Positions 46,101 to 54,113 of a DNA stretch of 64,000 bases are shown piece by piece. The translations under genes and the position numbers were made by a program. This DNA is from Anaerococcus urinomassiliensis. Its GTDB lineage: Bacteria; Bacillota; Clostridia; Tissierellales; Peptoniphilaceae. Numbering within the stretch: the first letter of the stretch is position 1; each line of letters opens with the position of its first letter. The stretch covers positions 281,431 to 345,430 of the forward strand of contig NZ_LT635782.1 of assembly GCF_900128425.1 (NCBI RefSeq). Reading direction: 5' to 3'. The notes below the pieces were generated by a model. That model had not been told where the DNA came from, did not search any database, and saw only the letters and a list, made by a program, of their open reading frames with translations.

Positions 46101-46454
46101 ATGAATGGTCTAATCATCAAATTGAACGAAGAAGTATTTAAGCTCATTGATAAAAACTATACTGATATAAAAAATATAGATGTAATAGACAGGAAAAACA
46201 CCGATATTTTAGAAAATGATGAGAAAATCTTATTAGATAAATTTGTCAAAAATCTGGTCAGCAAATATATCAAAGAGATAAAAATTGGAAATATAAAGAT
46301 TAATCCAATCAGATACTCTGAGACAACAAATGAATGTCAATATTGTGATTATAAGGGAATATGCAAGTTTGATGAGTCAATTGATAGTGACAAGTATAGG
46401 GATTTTGATAAGGATAAGAAACTAGAAGATTTGAGAAGTGAGGAGGAAGACTGA
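43104..46454 (+). CDS. addB: Helicase-exonuclease AddAB, subunit AddB
   Basis: 1116 residues. The N-terminal P-loop expected for AddB (GxxGxGKT) reads SKSPSANSKY (about 7-16), without the GKT. A helicase-like core follows. The C-terminal RecB-type nuclease has ELGTLVHNSLE, RGRIDRID and IIDYKTG. The iron-sulfur cysteines are in YSRCPYRYF (about 776) and CQYCDYKGIC (about 1077-1086). It resects double-strand breaks with AddA. The lost P-loop resembles streptococcal RexB, whereas the cluster cysteines are retained. Confidence 0.9.
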   Translation: MINLIISKSPSANSKYIYKKIEEDIANKQKSFLIVPEQYTLQTDINLMENISYSTVMDTKVLSFSSLSRFILDRIGGIGGENLSKSGKIMILSNILRDLNDDLILFKNNYLNADFVEDIESLITTIKDNDFDQEFFDSIDSDLSDEVLKLKFRELKLIYDAYQKEIDGKFVDSEDKLSQVSEKLSQAEFLKDTNFYFDKFDYVSDIKMDFINALLGLGCKITINLTLDMTYINNPMAKDVEIYDMAIKFYHRINEMSPTKEIILDAPINKNEDINHLCINYEKYNRKPYGKIPRNIHVLESTSSHSEVENIALTIRKLIHEENLRYKDISLYISDQNEYENEIKKIFNRYDIPIFLNRTNKLSDNHIVKTYLSILRLLVFGFNEHDLNFFLRSNIYDFGENSEEKVIVFQNYIKNRNIKGSMFWDDIYFEMDRDFYENYYKNDPKKDAKLTSKVIEFEMINQIRNDLISLIEPLFALSKKKIQTSILVDEIYKMMSHPNFIADINNYQTILKEENDLDDYEENAQVWDKLMAILEELHSLMGQRDNDIKGIYNIIKSVAEDIEIGIIPPSKDHVTISSFKSPRIADTRINFALGLNDTFFPSKSAGDFIMGKEEKEKLQAINLDLKIYEEDLEEKEKLNLYKMFEKSDKIYLSFALSDKSGAGINKSPVLNGILNVFPKLKINDLTSLEETDLIYSKELSQKYAMDNLWKIRRGENISGLDFTKTYNAYIKNYGSYDLLIKGLFHTNDKASLHLDTAQKLYSKNHFNITEIETYSRCPYRYFVNFGLRPDYDENYDVDARELGTLVHNSLEDISKTLINTDLYSIDYDEFEDQLRKNFEDSINNIMDKARKADPRNVFIVNNILKNTEANSKEIINQLKSGEFRVSDVEVDFGYGKDGDFPPIYVDEENYLRGRIDRIDQADDFLRIIDYKTGNKVFKLVNVLNGLDLQLLVYMMSANIKNEDIKPIGSFYMPLSDELVKLDKAYDKEIISKIYQDKFKMNGLIIKLNEEVFKLIDKNYTDIKNIDVIDRKNTDILENDEKILLDKFVKNLVSKYIKEIKIGNIKINPIRYSETTNECQYCDYKGICKFDESIDSDKYRDFDKDKKLEDLRSEEED

Positions 46455-49400
46455 TGGCTGATATTAAGTATACAGATAACCAGCTAATGGCTATAAAGGA
46501 GCGTGATAAGAATATAATAGTATCAGCTGCAGCAGGTTCTGGTAAAACTAGGGTCCTAGTTGATAGAGTCATAGATTTACTTATAAACGATTACATCGAC
46601 ATAGACAAAATGGTAATTGTAACCTTCACAAACAAGGCATCTATAGAGATGAAAGATAGGATAAGACTTGCTTTAGAGAAACTTCTTGAAAATGACCCAT
46701 CAAATAAATTTATAAAAAATCAAGTCAAACTTATAAAACATGCTCACATCCAAACTATGCACTCTTTTGCATCAGATATGCTCAGAGAGTATTTTTATTT
46801 TTTTGACAATTTATCACCAAGTTTTAAGGTAGTAAGTGAATCTACCAATGTATTACTCAAAGAATCAGCCATAGACGAAGTTTTTGATGAGGAATATGAA
46901 AAAGGAAGAGAGGAGTTTCATAAGTTTATCCACAACTTCTCAACTTCTAGAAACGACCGAAATGCAAAAAGTGTTGTTCTTCAAACTTACGAAAAATCAA
47001 CTTCACAAATTGACCCTATAGCTTGGTTGGGATCCAAGACTGAAAATTCCTTTGATTTTAATATTTTCATAGAAATTATAGAGAAAAAATTATCTGACAT
47101 AGAAAAATCAATTCTAGATACCAATCAAATAGTAGAAAATGCCGGACTTAGAGAAGAGTATGCAAATCTATTTGCAAGTGACTTGGATATAGTTAGAAAT
47201 CTTAGCGCACTTGCATTTAAGGACTGGGATCTTTTTATTGAGAAGATATCAAAGGTCAATTTTCCAACCATGGTCCGTGCAAGAAAAGACGAAAAGGACA
47301 TCCAGACCATATTAAAGAAAAATAGAGATGCCTACAAGAAGGATATTAAGACCGTATCTTCTTTGGTCCTTAACACAAATTCTTCTATAATTGAAGATTT
47401 TTCAAAAAGAGAACTAGGTATTCTAAAAGAGTTAGCAAAGCTATGTAAATCTTTTATGGGAAAATACCAGGCAAAAAAGAATGAGAAGTCTTACCTTGAC
47501 TTTAACGATATGGAAGCTTACTTCATAAAATTACTGGAAAATGAAGAGGCACTAGCTGTTATCAAAGATAGATTTACCTATATATTTTTTGATGAGTACC
47601 AGGATTCCAACGAAATCCAAAACTATATAATTGAAAAGTTAAAGACAGAGGACAATTTGTTTTTTGTAGGTGATGTCAAGCAGTCAATCTACGGATTTCG
47701 TAGGGCAAGGCCAGATTTATTTTTAGATAAACTTGACCAATATGAGAAATCTAGTAATAAATCCATGAGGATAAACCTAAATGAAAACTTTAGAACAGAC
47801 TCAGATATACTAAAATTTGACAACTTTATCTTTGAAAGACTGATGACAAAAGATTCCTCGGGCATAGATTACAAAAACGGTGGTCATAGTTTAAACCCAA
47901 CCCAAAGCTTTGACTATCCTAGTCCCAAAGCAGAGATTCACATCATAGATAAGGGGATAGATGAGGCAAATCATATAGCAGAAACCATCAAAGATTTATT
48001 AGATGAAGGCTACGAATACAAGGACATAGCAATACTTCTAAGGTCAGGAGCTAAGTCCTACATCTACGAAAATGCCTTTAAGGATGCGGAAATCCCATTT
48101 TTTAATGATATATCAAAAGTTTCCTTTGGAGCTGTTGAGGTAACATTTTTCAAAAATATCTTACATTTAATAGCTAATCCGAAGGACGAGCTTGCACTTC
48201 TATCGGTTCTTCAAAGTGAGATATATGAATTTAGCGAAGATGACTTAGCTCAAATTAGACTAAATACAGATGCAACAAGTTTTGCCAAAGCTTTTGACGA
48301 TTATGCTATCAAGGGAGATATTTTAAATAAAATCATAGATTTCAAAACGGAAATGACGACCTATAATTATAGACTTTCTCTAATGAGCCTATACGAATTT
48401 GGAAATTTCATCTTTGAAAACTCTGGCTATTACAATTATCTAATGGCTAGAGATAGGGCAAATGACAGAATCGCCAATGTAGAGGCCTTCATAGATTTAA
48501 TGGGTGAGTATGAAGAAAATAACGACGACGGTCTATTTGGCTTCCTAGACTATGCAGAAAATCTAAGTCTTTACCAAACTGATAATCTAAATGCAGTAAG
48601 AGATTTATCAGAAAATGAAAACCTAGTTAGGATAATGACCATTCACAAATCCAAGGGTTTGGAATTCCCAGTGGTAATCTTGGCTGATACGGCAAAAAGA
48701 TTTAATATCAACCATCTTCGATCCAATATATCCTTTGACGATGATCTTGGTATAGGAATCAATGTGGCAGATTATGAAAATAAGGTCAAGCTTTCATCTA
48801 TAAGAAGAGATATTATAAACGAGAAAACAACTATAGAAAATAGAAAAGAAGAGATCAGAGTTCTCTATGTTGCTCTTACCAGACCTATAAATAAATTAAT
48901 TATAGTGGGGGAGAAAGATATAGATAAGCTTGGCAAATACATTGGCAGGAATGATTTTCTCAATATGACTTCATACATTGATTGGATAATTTCGATACTG
49001 TCTACTGACAAAATAGCAAGCGAAATAAATGATGGGAACTATGTATCAAATGAGCTGGCATCCATAGCAAGGCTTGATCTAGTAAAAGAAGAAAAAGAAT
49101 ATAAAAGTTTTCACATGGTTGATATAAAAGATATACTAGAAGATCAAAAAGTAAATGAGAAAATCTATCAGAAAATGTTAGAAATTTATGAAAATCCCTA
49201 CAAAAACCTAGCAGATACACAGGAATCCATCAAAAAATCAGTAACAGAAATTACCAAAAACTTCAACCCAGAAGAAGATGGATACGAATTGCCAGCCTAT
49301 GATCGCTTTAAGGAATATGGAGAATTTAGAAAGCCAAACTTTATCACAGAAATTAGAGACTTAAAGCCAACTGACATAGGAACTATCATTCACAAAGTTT

Positions 49401-49822
49401 TCCAAGCTTTGGAATATAAAGAATATGATATGGATAGTTTAGAAAAGAGTTTTGATAAGCTTATAAAAGAAAGGAAAATCAGATCTGAAGAATTAAAAGT
49501 AGTTGATAAGGAGAAAATACTTAGTTATTACGCACATCCAAATATAAAAAATCTCTATCAAAAGGCTAAAAATCTAAGAAAAGAAGAATCTTTTTTGATG
49601 AAATATGAAGACTATTATGTCAATGGGCAGATAGATTTGATATTTGAATTTGAGGATTATGCCATTCTTTTGGACTTTAAAACAGATGCTATCAAAAGAA
49701 GCGGATTTTATGATGATCAGCTTAGAGTTTACAAAAAGGCTATTGAAGAGGCTCTAAAAAAAGAGGTAAAGGAATCATTTATTTATTGGTATAATATGGG
49801 GGAATTGGAACAAATAAGATAA
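46454..49822 (+). CDS. addA: Helicase-exonuclease AddAB, subunit AddA
   Basis: 1122 residues, a UvrD-like superfamily-1 helicase. It has Q-motif TDNQLMAI, Walker A AAAGSGKTRV (about 25-34), motif II FFDEYQDSN, motif III FFVGDVKQSIYGFR and motif V/VI regions MTIHKSKGLEFPVV and EEIRVLYVALTRP. The C-terminal nuclease has GTIIHKVFQ, GQIDLIFE and LLDFKTD. It drives 3'-5' unwinding and cuts one strand. Its ATG shares one base with the addB stop; it is the last gene of the operon. Confidence 0.94.
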   Translation: MADIKYTDNQLMAIKERDKNIIVSAAAGSGKTRVLVDRVIDLLINDYIDIDKMVIVTFTNKASIEMKDRIRLALEKLLENDPSNKFIKNQVKLIKHAHIQTMHSFASDMLREYFYFFDNLSPSFKVVSESTNVLLKESAIDEVFDEEYEKGREEFHKFIHNFSTSRNDRNAKSVVLQTYEKSTSQIDPIAWLGSKTENSFDFNIFIEIIEKKLSDIEKSILDTNQIVENAGLREEYANLFASDLDIVRNLSALAFKDWDLFIEKISKVNFPTMVRARKDEKDIQTILKKNRDAYKKDIKTVSSLVLNTNSSIIEDFSKRELGILKELAKLCKSFMGKYQAKKNEKSYLDFNDMEAYFIKLLENEEALAVIKDRFTYIFFDEYQDSNEIQNYIIEKLKTEDNLFFVGDVKQSIYGFRRARPDLFLDKLDQYEKSSNKSMRINLNENFRTDSDILKFDNFIFERLMTKDSSGIDYKNGGHSLNPTQSFDYPSPKAEIHIIDKGIDEANHIAETIKDLLDEGYEYKDIAILLRSGAKSYIYENAFKDAEIPFFNDISKVSFGAVEVTFFKNILHLIANPKDELALLSVLQSEIYEFSEDDLAQIRLNTDATSFAKAFDDYAIKGDILNKIIDFKTEMTTYNYRLSLMSLYEFGNFIFENSGYYNYLMARDRANDRIANVEAFIDLMGEYEENNDDGLFGFLDYAENLSLYQTDNLNAVRDLSENENLVRIMTIHKSKGLEFPVVILADTAKRFNINHLRSNISFDDDLGIGINVADYENKVKLSSIRRDIINEKTTIENRKEEIRVLYVALTRPINKLIIVGEKDIDKLGKYIGRNDFLNMTSYIDWIISILSTDKIASEINDGNYVSNELASIARLDLVKEEKEYKSFHMVDIKDILEDQKVNEKIYQKMLEIYENPYKNLADTQESIKKSVTEITKNFNPEEDGYELPAYDRFKEYGEFRKPNFITEIRDLKPTDIGTIIHKVFQALEYKEYDMDSLEKSFDKLIKERKIRSEELKVVDKEKILSYYAHPNIKNLYQKAKNLRKEESFLMKYEDYYVNGQIDLIFEFEDYAILLDFKTDAIKRSGFYDDQLRVYKKAIEEALKKEVKESFIYWYNMGELEQIR

Positions 49823-49941
49823 ATATTAACTTGGAACATGGCTGTAGGCTTATGTTCATAAGAAAGGTATTGAAAGATTTTAATGTATAATAAGATAAAT
49901 TTATATCAAATACAATCTATTGATAGGCTTTATAGTCTCTA

Positions 49942-49984
49942 GGGATAGAAATTAGGCCTTTAGAATCTCCTAAATCTCTATCCC
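49942..49984. other. Large hairpin between addA and the SDR gene
   Basis: GGGATAGA (49942) pairs with TCTATCCC (49977) and TTAGG with CCTAA inside, loop about 12 bases. No T-run follows on either strand, so it is not a simple terminator. The remaining 212-base gap holds a weaker CATAAG/CTTATG stem near 49991-50026. Confidence 0.5.
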
Positions 49985-50034
49985 CAATTCCCATAAGCCA
50001 TATAGCTAATTTTCCTAATTCTTATGAGTGGTTT

Positions 50035-50763
50035 TTAATAAAAGCCACCATTAATATGAATAATATCTCCAGTTATATAGGAAGCCTCATCTGATATCAG
50101 ATATTTCACCAATCCAGCTATTTCTTCGGGCCTAGCAAATCTGTTTGATGATACTTCCTTTTTTAACTCTTCAATCTCCTCATCTGTGAAGTCATTTCTC
50201 ATCATATCTGTTTCTACCATACCTGGGGCTATGGCATTTACTCTGATGCCTGATGGCGCTAGTTCTTTTGCCAAAGCTTTTGTGAACGTATTGATTCCTC
50301 CCTTTGATGTTGAGTATAGGGCCTCCATGCTCGCCCCAAAATCACCCCATATAGAGCTCATATTAATAATTACTCCGTATTGGTTTTTTATCATATTTGG
50401 TATGGCTCTTTTGCTATTTAAGAAAACTGAGTTCAAGTTTGTATTTATTACATCCTTCCATGTCTCAAACTCTATGTCCTGAATCAGAGAAAAGTGGGAG
50501 ATACCTGCATTATTGATCAGTATATCAACGTGACCAAAATTTTTTTCGCCTACATCAAACATCATATTGACATCATCTTCATTCGATACGTCAGCCTTTA
50601 TGGCAATCACATTTGGATTTGTTTCCCTAAGTTCATACAAAAGCTCAAAAGCTTTATCCTTGCTGTTTTTATAGTTTATTATTATATTGTAATTATCGTT
50701 AAGTCTTCTAGCAATTGCAGCACCAATCCCCCTAGAAGACCCTGTTATTAATACTGTTTTCAT
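50035..50763 (-). CDS. SDR family oxidoreductase (FabG-like)
   Basis: About 242 residues from the ATG at 50763. Cofactor motif TGSSRGIG (about 7-14), NNAGISHF, catalytic Ser in INMSSIWGD, YSTSKGG with Tyr/Lys, and IAPGMVETDM. The closest family is 3-oxoacyl-ACP reductase FabG, but it stands alone rather than in a fatty-acid cluster, so substrate is unsure. No ribosome binding site precedes either possible ATG (50778 or 50763). A TATAAT lies 7 bases upstream of 50763, so the mRNA may be leaderless. Confidence 0.85.
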   Translation of the reverse strand: MKTVLITGSSRGIGAAIARRLNDNYNIIINYKNSKDKAFELLYELRETNPNVIAIKADVSNEDDVNMMFDVGEKNFGHVDILINNAGISHFSLIQDIEFETWKDVINTNLNSVFLNSKRAIPNMIKNQYGVIINMSSIWGDFGASMEALYSTSKGGINTFTKALAKELAPSGIRVNAIAPGMVETDMMRNDFTDEEIEELKKEVSSNRFARPEEIAGLVKYLISDEASYITGDIIHINGGFY

Positions 50764-50769
50764 AGTATG

Positions 50770-50775
50770 ATTATA
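50770..50775 (-). promoter_or_regulatory. -10 box placing the SDR transcript start at its ATG
   Basis: On the minus strand TATAAT occupies 50775-50770. Six bases separate it from the ATG at 50763, so transcription should start at or next to the start codon. Confidence 0.55.
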
Positions 50776-50808
50776 CATAAATAAAGCGTTTTAATAAAGG
50801 AGGCAACA

Positions 50809-51645
50809 ATGAAGTATTTTAAACTAAACGATGGGATAGAAGTTCCTGCTATTGGACTTGGAACATTTAAAATTACTGAAGAAAAAGACATGGACCATAC
50901 AATAGAATCAGCACTTGAGGCCGGATATACTTATTTTGATACAGCAAAATACTACCATAACGAGGATATTCTAGGCAAATACCTTAAAGAGTCTGGCAAG
51001 AAAAGATCAGAATACCAAATAGCAACCAAGGTTTGGCCAAGTGCTTTTGGTTATGATGCGACCAAAAAGTCCTTGGACGACTCCCTAAAAGATTTAAAGG
51101 TTGACTATATTGATGTTGCACTCATTCACTGGTATGGAGAGGGCTATAAGGAAACTTGGGAAGTTTTCAATGATTATAAAGACCAAGGCCTTATCAAGTC
51201 AATAGGTGTATGTAACTTCTCTATTAATCAAATGACAGAACTTTTAAAAGAAGATCCGGCTCCTGTTCTTGATCAACTAGAAAGCCATCCTCATTTGCAA
51301 GATGTGGACACTCACAACTTCCTAAAAGAAAATAATATCCTCCACCAGGCTTGGAGTCCACTTACCCAAGGCAAGTCGAATATATTTGAAGAAGAAGTAA
51401 TCAAAAATCTTGCAAAAAAATATGGTAAAAGTCCAGCTCAAATCATACTAAAATGGAATATCAGCCGTAAAGTCATGGTCCTTGCCAAATCATCTCATAA
51501 AGAAAGAATAATAGAAAATATTGATATCTTCGACTTTGAACTTACAGGTGAAGATATGAAAGCAATGGCAAGTCTCGACAAAAGGAAGAGATACTCTGCA
51601 GATCCAGAAGATAAAAAATGGCTAGAAGAAGCAGCACATATGTAA
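50809..51645 (+). CDS. Aldo/keto reductase
   Basis: 278 residues, TIM-barrel AKR. The catalytic tetrad is visible: Asp and Tyr in YFDTAKYYHNE (about 43-53), Lys in IATKVW (about 70) and His in ALIHWYG (about 106). The C-terminal NADPH motif LAKSSHKERIIENIDIFDF is also present. It reduces aldehydes such as methylglyoxal or 2,5-diketogluconate with NADPH. A strong AAAGGAGG ribosome binding site precedes the ATG. It is divergent from the SDR gene. Confidence 0.92.
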   Translation: MKYFKLNDGIEVPAIGLGTFKITEEKDMDHTIESALEAGYTYFDTAKYYHNEDILGKYLKESGKKRSEYQIATKVWPSAFGYDATKKSLDDSLKDLKVDYIDVALIHWYGEGYKETWEVFNDYKDQGLIKSIGVCNFSINQMTELLKEDPAPVLDQLESHPHLQDVDTHNFLKENNILHQAWSPLTQGKSNIFEEEVIKNLAKKYGKSPAQIILKWNISRKVMVLAKSSHKERIIENIDIFDFELTGEDMKAMASLDKRKRYSADPEDKKWLEEAAHM

Positions 51646-51780
51646 GGACTTTTAGATAAGCAAAGAATTAGACAAAATAATACACAAAATTCCTACATAA
51701 TCATTGCAAAATGATTACAAAGGGAATATAATTATAGTAGTCAGATATACTATTATATTAATAGATTAAAGGAGAAAGTT

Positions 51781-52449
51781 ATGAAAAATAGCAAAATCTT
51801 AGCAGTAGCACTATCTGCTGGATTAGTATTTGGTGGAGCATATACTGTTAAATCAGCAAATGTTTCTTATGCAGATGGGGATACTCCTGTAACAGAATAT
51901 GTAGACCTAGTTGATATGGAAATAGAACCAAGCGAAATGGGAGAACAACCAGTAAAAGATATTCCTGGTTATGTTTACCTAAGAACGGAATCTGATGATG
52001 CTGGCAATGTTACTCATGTTTATCACAATGTAACAGGTACAGCAGAAGATGAAGAAACGGTGCCATCAGATGATAATAAAGATGATGTAAGTGACAAAGA
52101 AAAAGAAGCAAAAGACTTAACTGATAAATTAAACAAAATAACAAAAGATATTCAAGATACATTAATAGAAAATGAAAAGAATATCGATGACAAAAAACCA
52201 TCTGATGATGAAAATCCAGATGACAAAAAACCAGAAGATGATAAGAAACCTGAAGACGACAAAAAGCCAGAAGAAGGTAAAAAACCTGAAGAAGATAAAA
52301 AGCCAGAAGAAGATAAAAAACCTGAAAACAAAAAACCAGCAGGTAATAAATCTGACAACCCAAAAACTGGCGTAGGTGAAATGACATCTGTTGTATCAAC
52401 ACTAGCAATCTCAATGGCTGGTATTGTAGCAACAAGAAAGAAAAAATAA
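51781..52449 (+). CDS. Cell-wall-anchored repeat protein with NPKTG sorting signal
   Basis: 222 residues. The signal peptide spans about 1-31 (ends SYADG). A small unrecognised domain (about 35-85, GYVYLRTESDDAGNVTHVYHN) is followed by a helical K/D/E stretch and six-residue K-K-P-E-[DE]-[DG] repeats (about 148-183). The sorting signal NPKTG (about 195-199) is followed by a hydrophobic helix and RKKK. The mature protein should be covalently anchored by sortase, the repeats spanning the wall. It resembles only the tail of the phosphatase beyond the IS element. No function can be assigned. Confidence 0.8.
   Translation: MKNSKILAVALSAGLVFGGAYTVKSANVSYADGDTPVTEYVDLVDMEIEPSEMGEQPVKDIPGYVYLRTESDDAGNVTHVYHNVTGTAEDEETVPSDDNKDDVSDKEKEAKDLTDKLNKITKDIQDTLIENEKNIDDKKPSDDENPDDKKPEDDKKPEDDKKPEEGKKPEEDKKPEEDKKPENKKPAGNKSDNPKTGVGEMTSVVSTLAISMAGIVATRKKK
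52220..52330 (+). repeat. 18-bp tandem repeats encoding KKPE-D-D
   Basis: About six imperfect copies of an 18-base unit specifying charged Lys-Lys-Pro-Glu-Asp/Glu-Asp/Gly, a typical wall-spanning segment. Confidence 0.85.
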
Positions 52450-52493
52450 TTCAAAACTTATATTAGATAATATTGCGCAAATTATCTGACTAG

Positions 52494-52522
52494 AAAAACT
52501 CGAGTAAAAACTCGAGTTTTTT
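52494..52522 (+). terminator. Terminator after the NPKTG repeat protein gene
   Basis: AAAACTCGAG TAAAA CTCGAGTTTT with further T. Confidence 0.85.
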
Positions 52523-52653
52523 GTATCTTAATATTCATAAATAAATAGTAAGATTTAGTTTCAATCGGCGATAACAGATAATGTGCTTTAGCTAGTTCAA
52601 AAAAAAGATGCCCCTTTTTGATGTGTACCCATAAAACTGGACACAATATTTAA

Positions 52654-53445
52654 TTAATTATTAGTGGATGCTAACCTATATTTTGTAGGTGGCATCCATT
52701 TTGTTTTTGATTGAATCCTTTCGTTGTTGTAATAGTAAATATATTCCTCTATTACTTTTGAAAATTCTTCAAAAGAGCTATAGCTCTTTTCATATCCATA
52801 ATAAACTTCATTTTTTAGCCTTCCAAAGAATGTTTCCATTATGGAGTTATCATAGCAATTCCCTTTTCTTGACATGGATTGTCTTATACCATGTCTTTTA
52901 AGCTCATTTACATAATATTCATGTTGGTATTGCCAACCTTGATCTGAATGTAGAATTAAGTTATCTAGTTTTGGAAATTTATTAAATGCTTTTTCTAACA
53001 TATTTGATATCTGATTTAAGTTGGGACTTAAGGATAGGTCGTAAGAAATAATCTCATTGGTATACATATCAAGTATTGGAGATATGTAGCACTTACCCCA
53101 AGAGAATTTAAATTCTGACACATCAGTAGTCCATTTTTGTAGAGGTCTATCTGCCTTGAAATCTCTATTTATTATATTATCAGCTACTTTACCTACCTTC
53201 CCCTTATATGAGTGATATTTTTCCTTAGATCTTTTTCCAAATAGTTTTAGCTCATGCATTATTCTTTGAACTCTTTTATGATTTATGACATAACCTTGAT
53301 TTATCAGATCCATATATACTCTTCTTACTCCATATCTTCCTTTGTGTAAGTTAAATATTTGAGTTATTTTATCTGCAATATGACTATTCTTAATCTTTAT
53401 ATTATCAACTTTGTTTATTTCAAAATAGTATGTTGATCTTGGCAT
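52654..53445 (-). CDS. IS3 family transposase OrfB (DDE integrase core)
   Basis: 263 residues from its own ATG. HTH_21-type IFNLHKGRYGVRRVYMDL is followed by the rve domain with the DDE triad in TTDVSEFKF, LHSDQGWQYQ and SIMETFFGRLKNE. The frame extends upstream (minus strand) through AAIVKELKEEGYRLKYLLKAID, overlapping orfA. Expression as an OrfAB fusion by -1 frameshifting is therefore likely. The active-site residues are intact. Confidence 0.92.
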   Translation of the reverse strand: MPRSTYYFEINKVDNIKIKNSHIADKITQIFNLHKGRYGVRRVYMDLINQGYVINHKRVQRIMHELKLFGKRSKEKYHSYKGKVGKVADNIINRDFKADRPLQKWTTDVSEFKFSWGKCYISPILDMYTNEIISYDLSLSPNLNQISNMLEKAFNKFPKLDNLILHSDQGWQYQHEYYVNELKRHGIRQSMSRKGNCYDNSIMETFFGRLKNEVYYGYEKSYSSFEEFSKVIEEYIYYYNNERIQSKTKWMPPTKYRLASTNN

Positions 53446-53468
53446 ATCAATAGCTTTTAAAAGATATT

Positions 53469-54035
53469 TTAGTCTGTATCCTTCTTCTTTGAGTTCTTTG
53501 ACAATCGCTGCTTTTTCGCCTTGAGTTGCGCAGCGTAACGTTCTTCTCTCAAGGCGATCTCTTTTTTTATTATTTCATTTTCTGCCTTTATATATTCATT
53601 CTCTGCTCTAAGCCTTACTAGTTCTTCTCTTTCAGATTCATTAAGTTCTTTTACTTTATGGTTATTTTTACTTTTCATACTTGTATTTTTAGATTTACGG
53701 CCTTTCTTTTTATTAACAAGACCATTATATCCATAATTTTTATACTTGTTAACCCATGAATAGAGTTGTCCATCATTAATTCCATTTTCAATTGCTACAG
53801 ACTTTATTGAATTTCCAGCTAACACCTTAGATACCATTTCTAACTTCTCATCAGGTGTCCAATTGATATTATTTCCATGTTTTAAAATTTCTGGTCCATG
53901 AAGTTCTTCTAACTTAAACCATATTCTAATTGAATCATGAAAGTTTTTTTCGTTGGTCCCTTCAGGTGTATCAGGCCATTTACCTTCCCTATACAATTGT
54001 ACGCATTCTTTTTTGAATTCATAACTATATTTCAT
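53469..54035 (-). CDS. IS3 family transposase OrfA (helix-turn-helix)
   Basis: About 189 residues from the ATG at 54033-54035, preceded by GGAGGGTAT. It has two helix-turn-helix units (about 1-60 and 60-115, the second with IKSVAIENGINDGQLYSWVNKY) and a leucine-zipper-like C-terminal coiled coil (about 130-175). It binds the IS ends. Near its end, G-AAA-AAG on the minus strand (53517-53511) is a candidate -1 slip site into orfB. Confidence 0.9.
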   Translation of the reverse strand: MKYSYEFKKECVQLYREGKWPDTPEGTNEKNFHDSIRIWFKLEELHGPEILKHGNNINWTPDEKLEMVSKVLAGNSIKSVAIENGINDGQLYSWVNKYKNYGYNGLVNKKKGRKSKNTSMKSKNNHKVKELNESEREELVRLRAENEYIKAENEIIKKEIALREERYAAQLKAKKQRLSKNSKKKDTD

Positions 54036-54113
54036 AAAAATACCCTCCTTACTGGTTTGTCCAGTAAAGAGGGTACATATCATTTAGGGAGCATCTAATT
54101 TTCCTTATTTTTT

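Larger units (their letters stand above)
52624..54077 (-). mobile_element. IS3-family insertion sequence
   Basis: About 1454 bp bounded by imperfect inverted repeats: the left end TGTACCC-5 bases-ACTGGACA matches the complement of the right end (TGTACCC-5 bases-ACTGGACA). orfA and orfB overlap in frame -1 with a slippery stretch. No clear target duplication is visible. It is inserted between two NPKTG surface-protein genes. Confidence 0.88.

Noticed and set aside
52010..52454. Frames on the opposite strand and shifted frames of the NPKTG repeat protein
   Set aside because: Artefacts of the 18-bp repeat; there is no ribosome binding site and the real frame has signal peptide and sorting signal.
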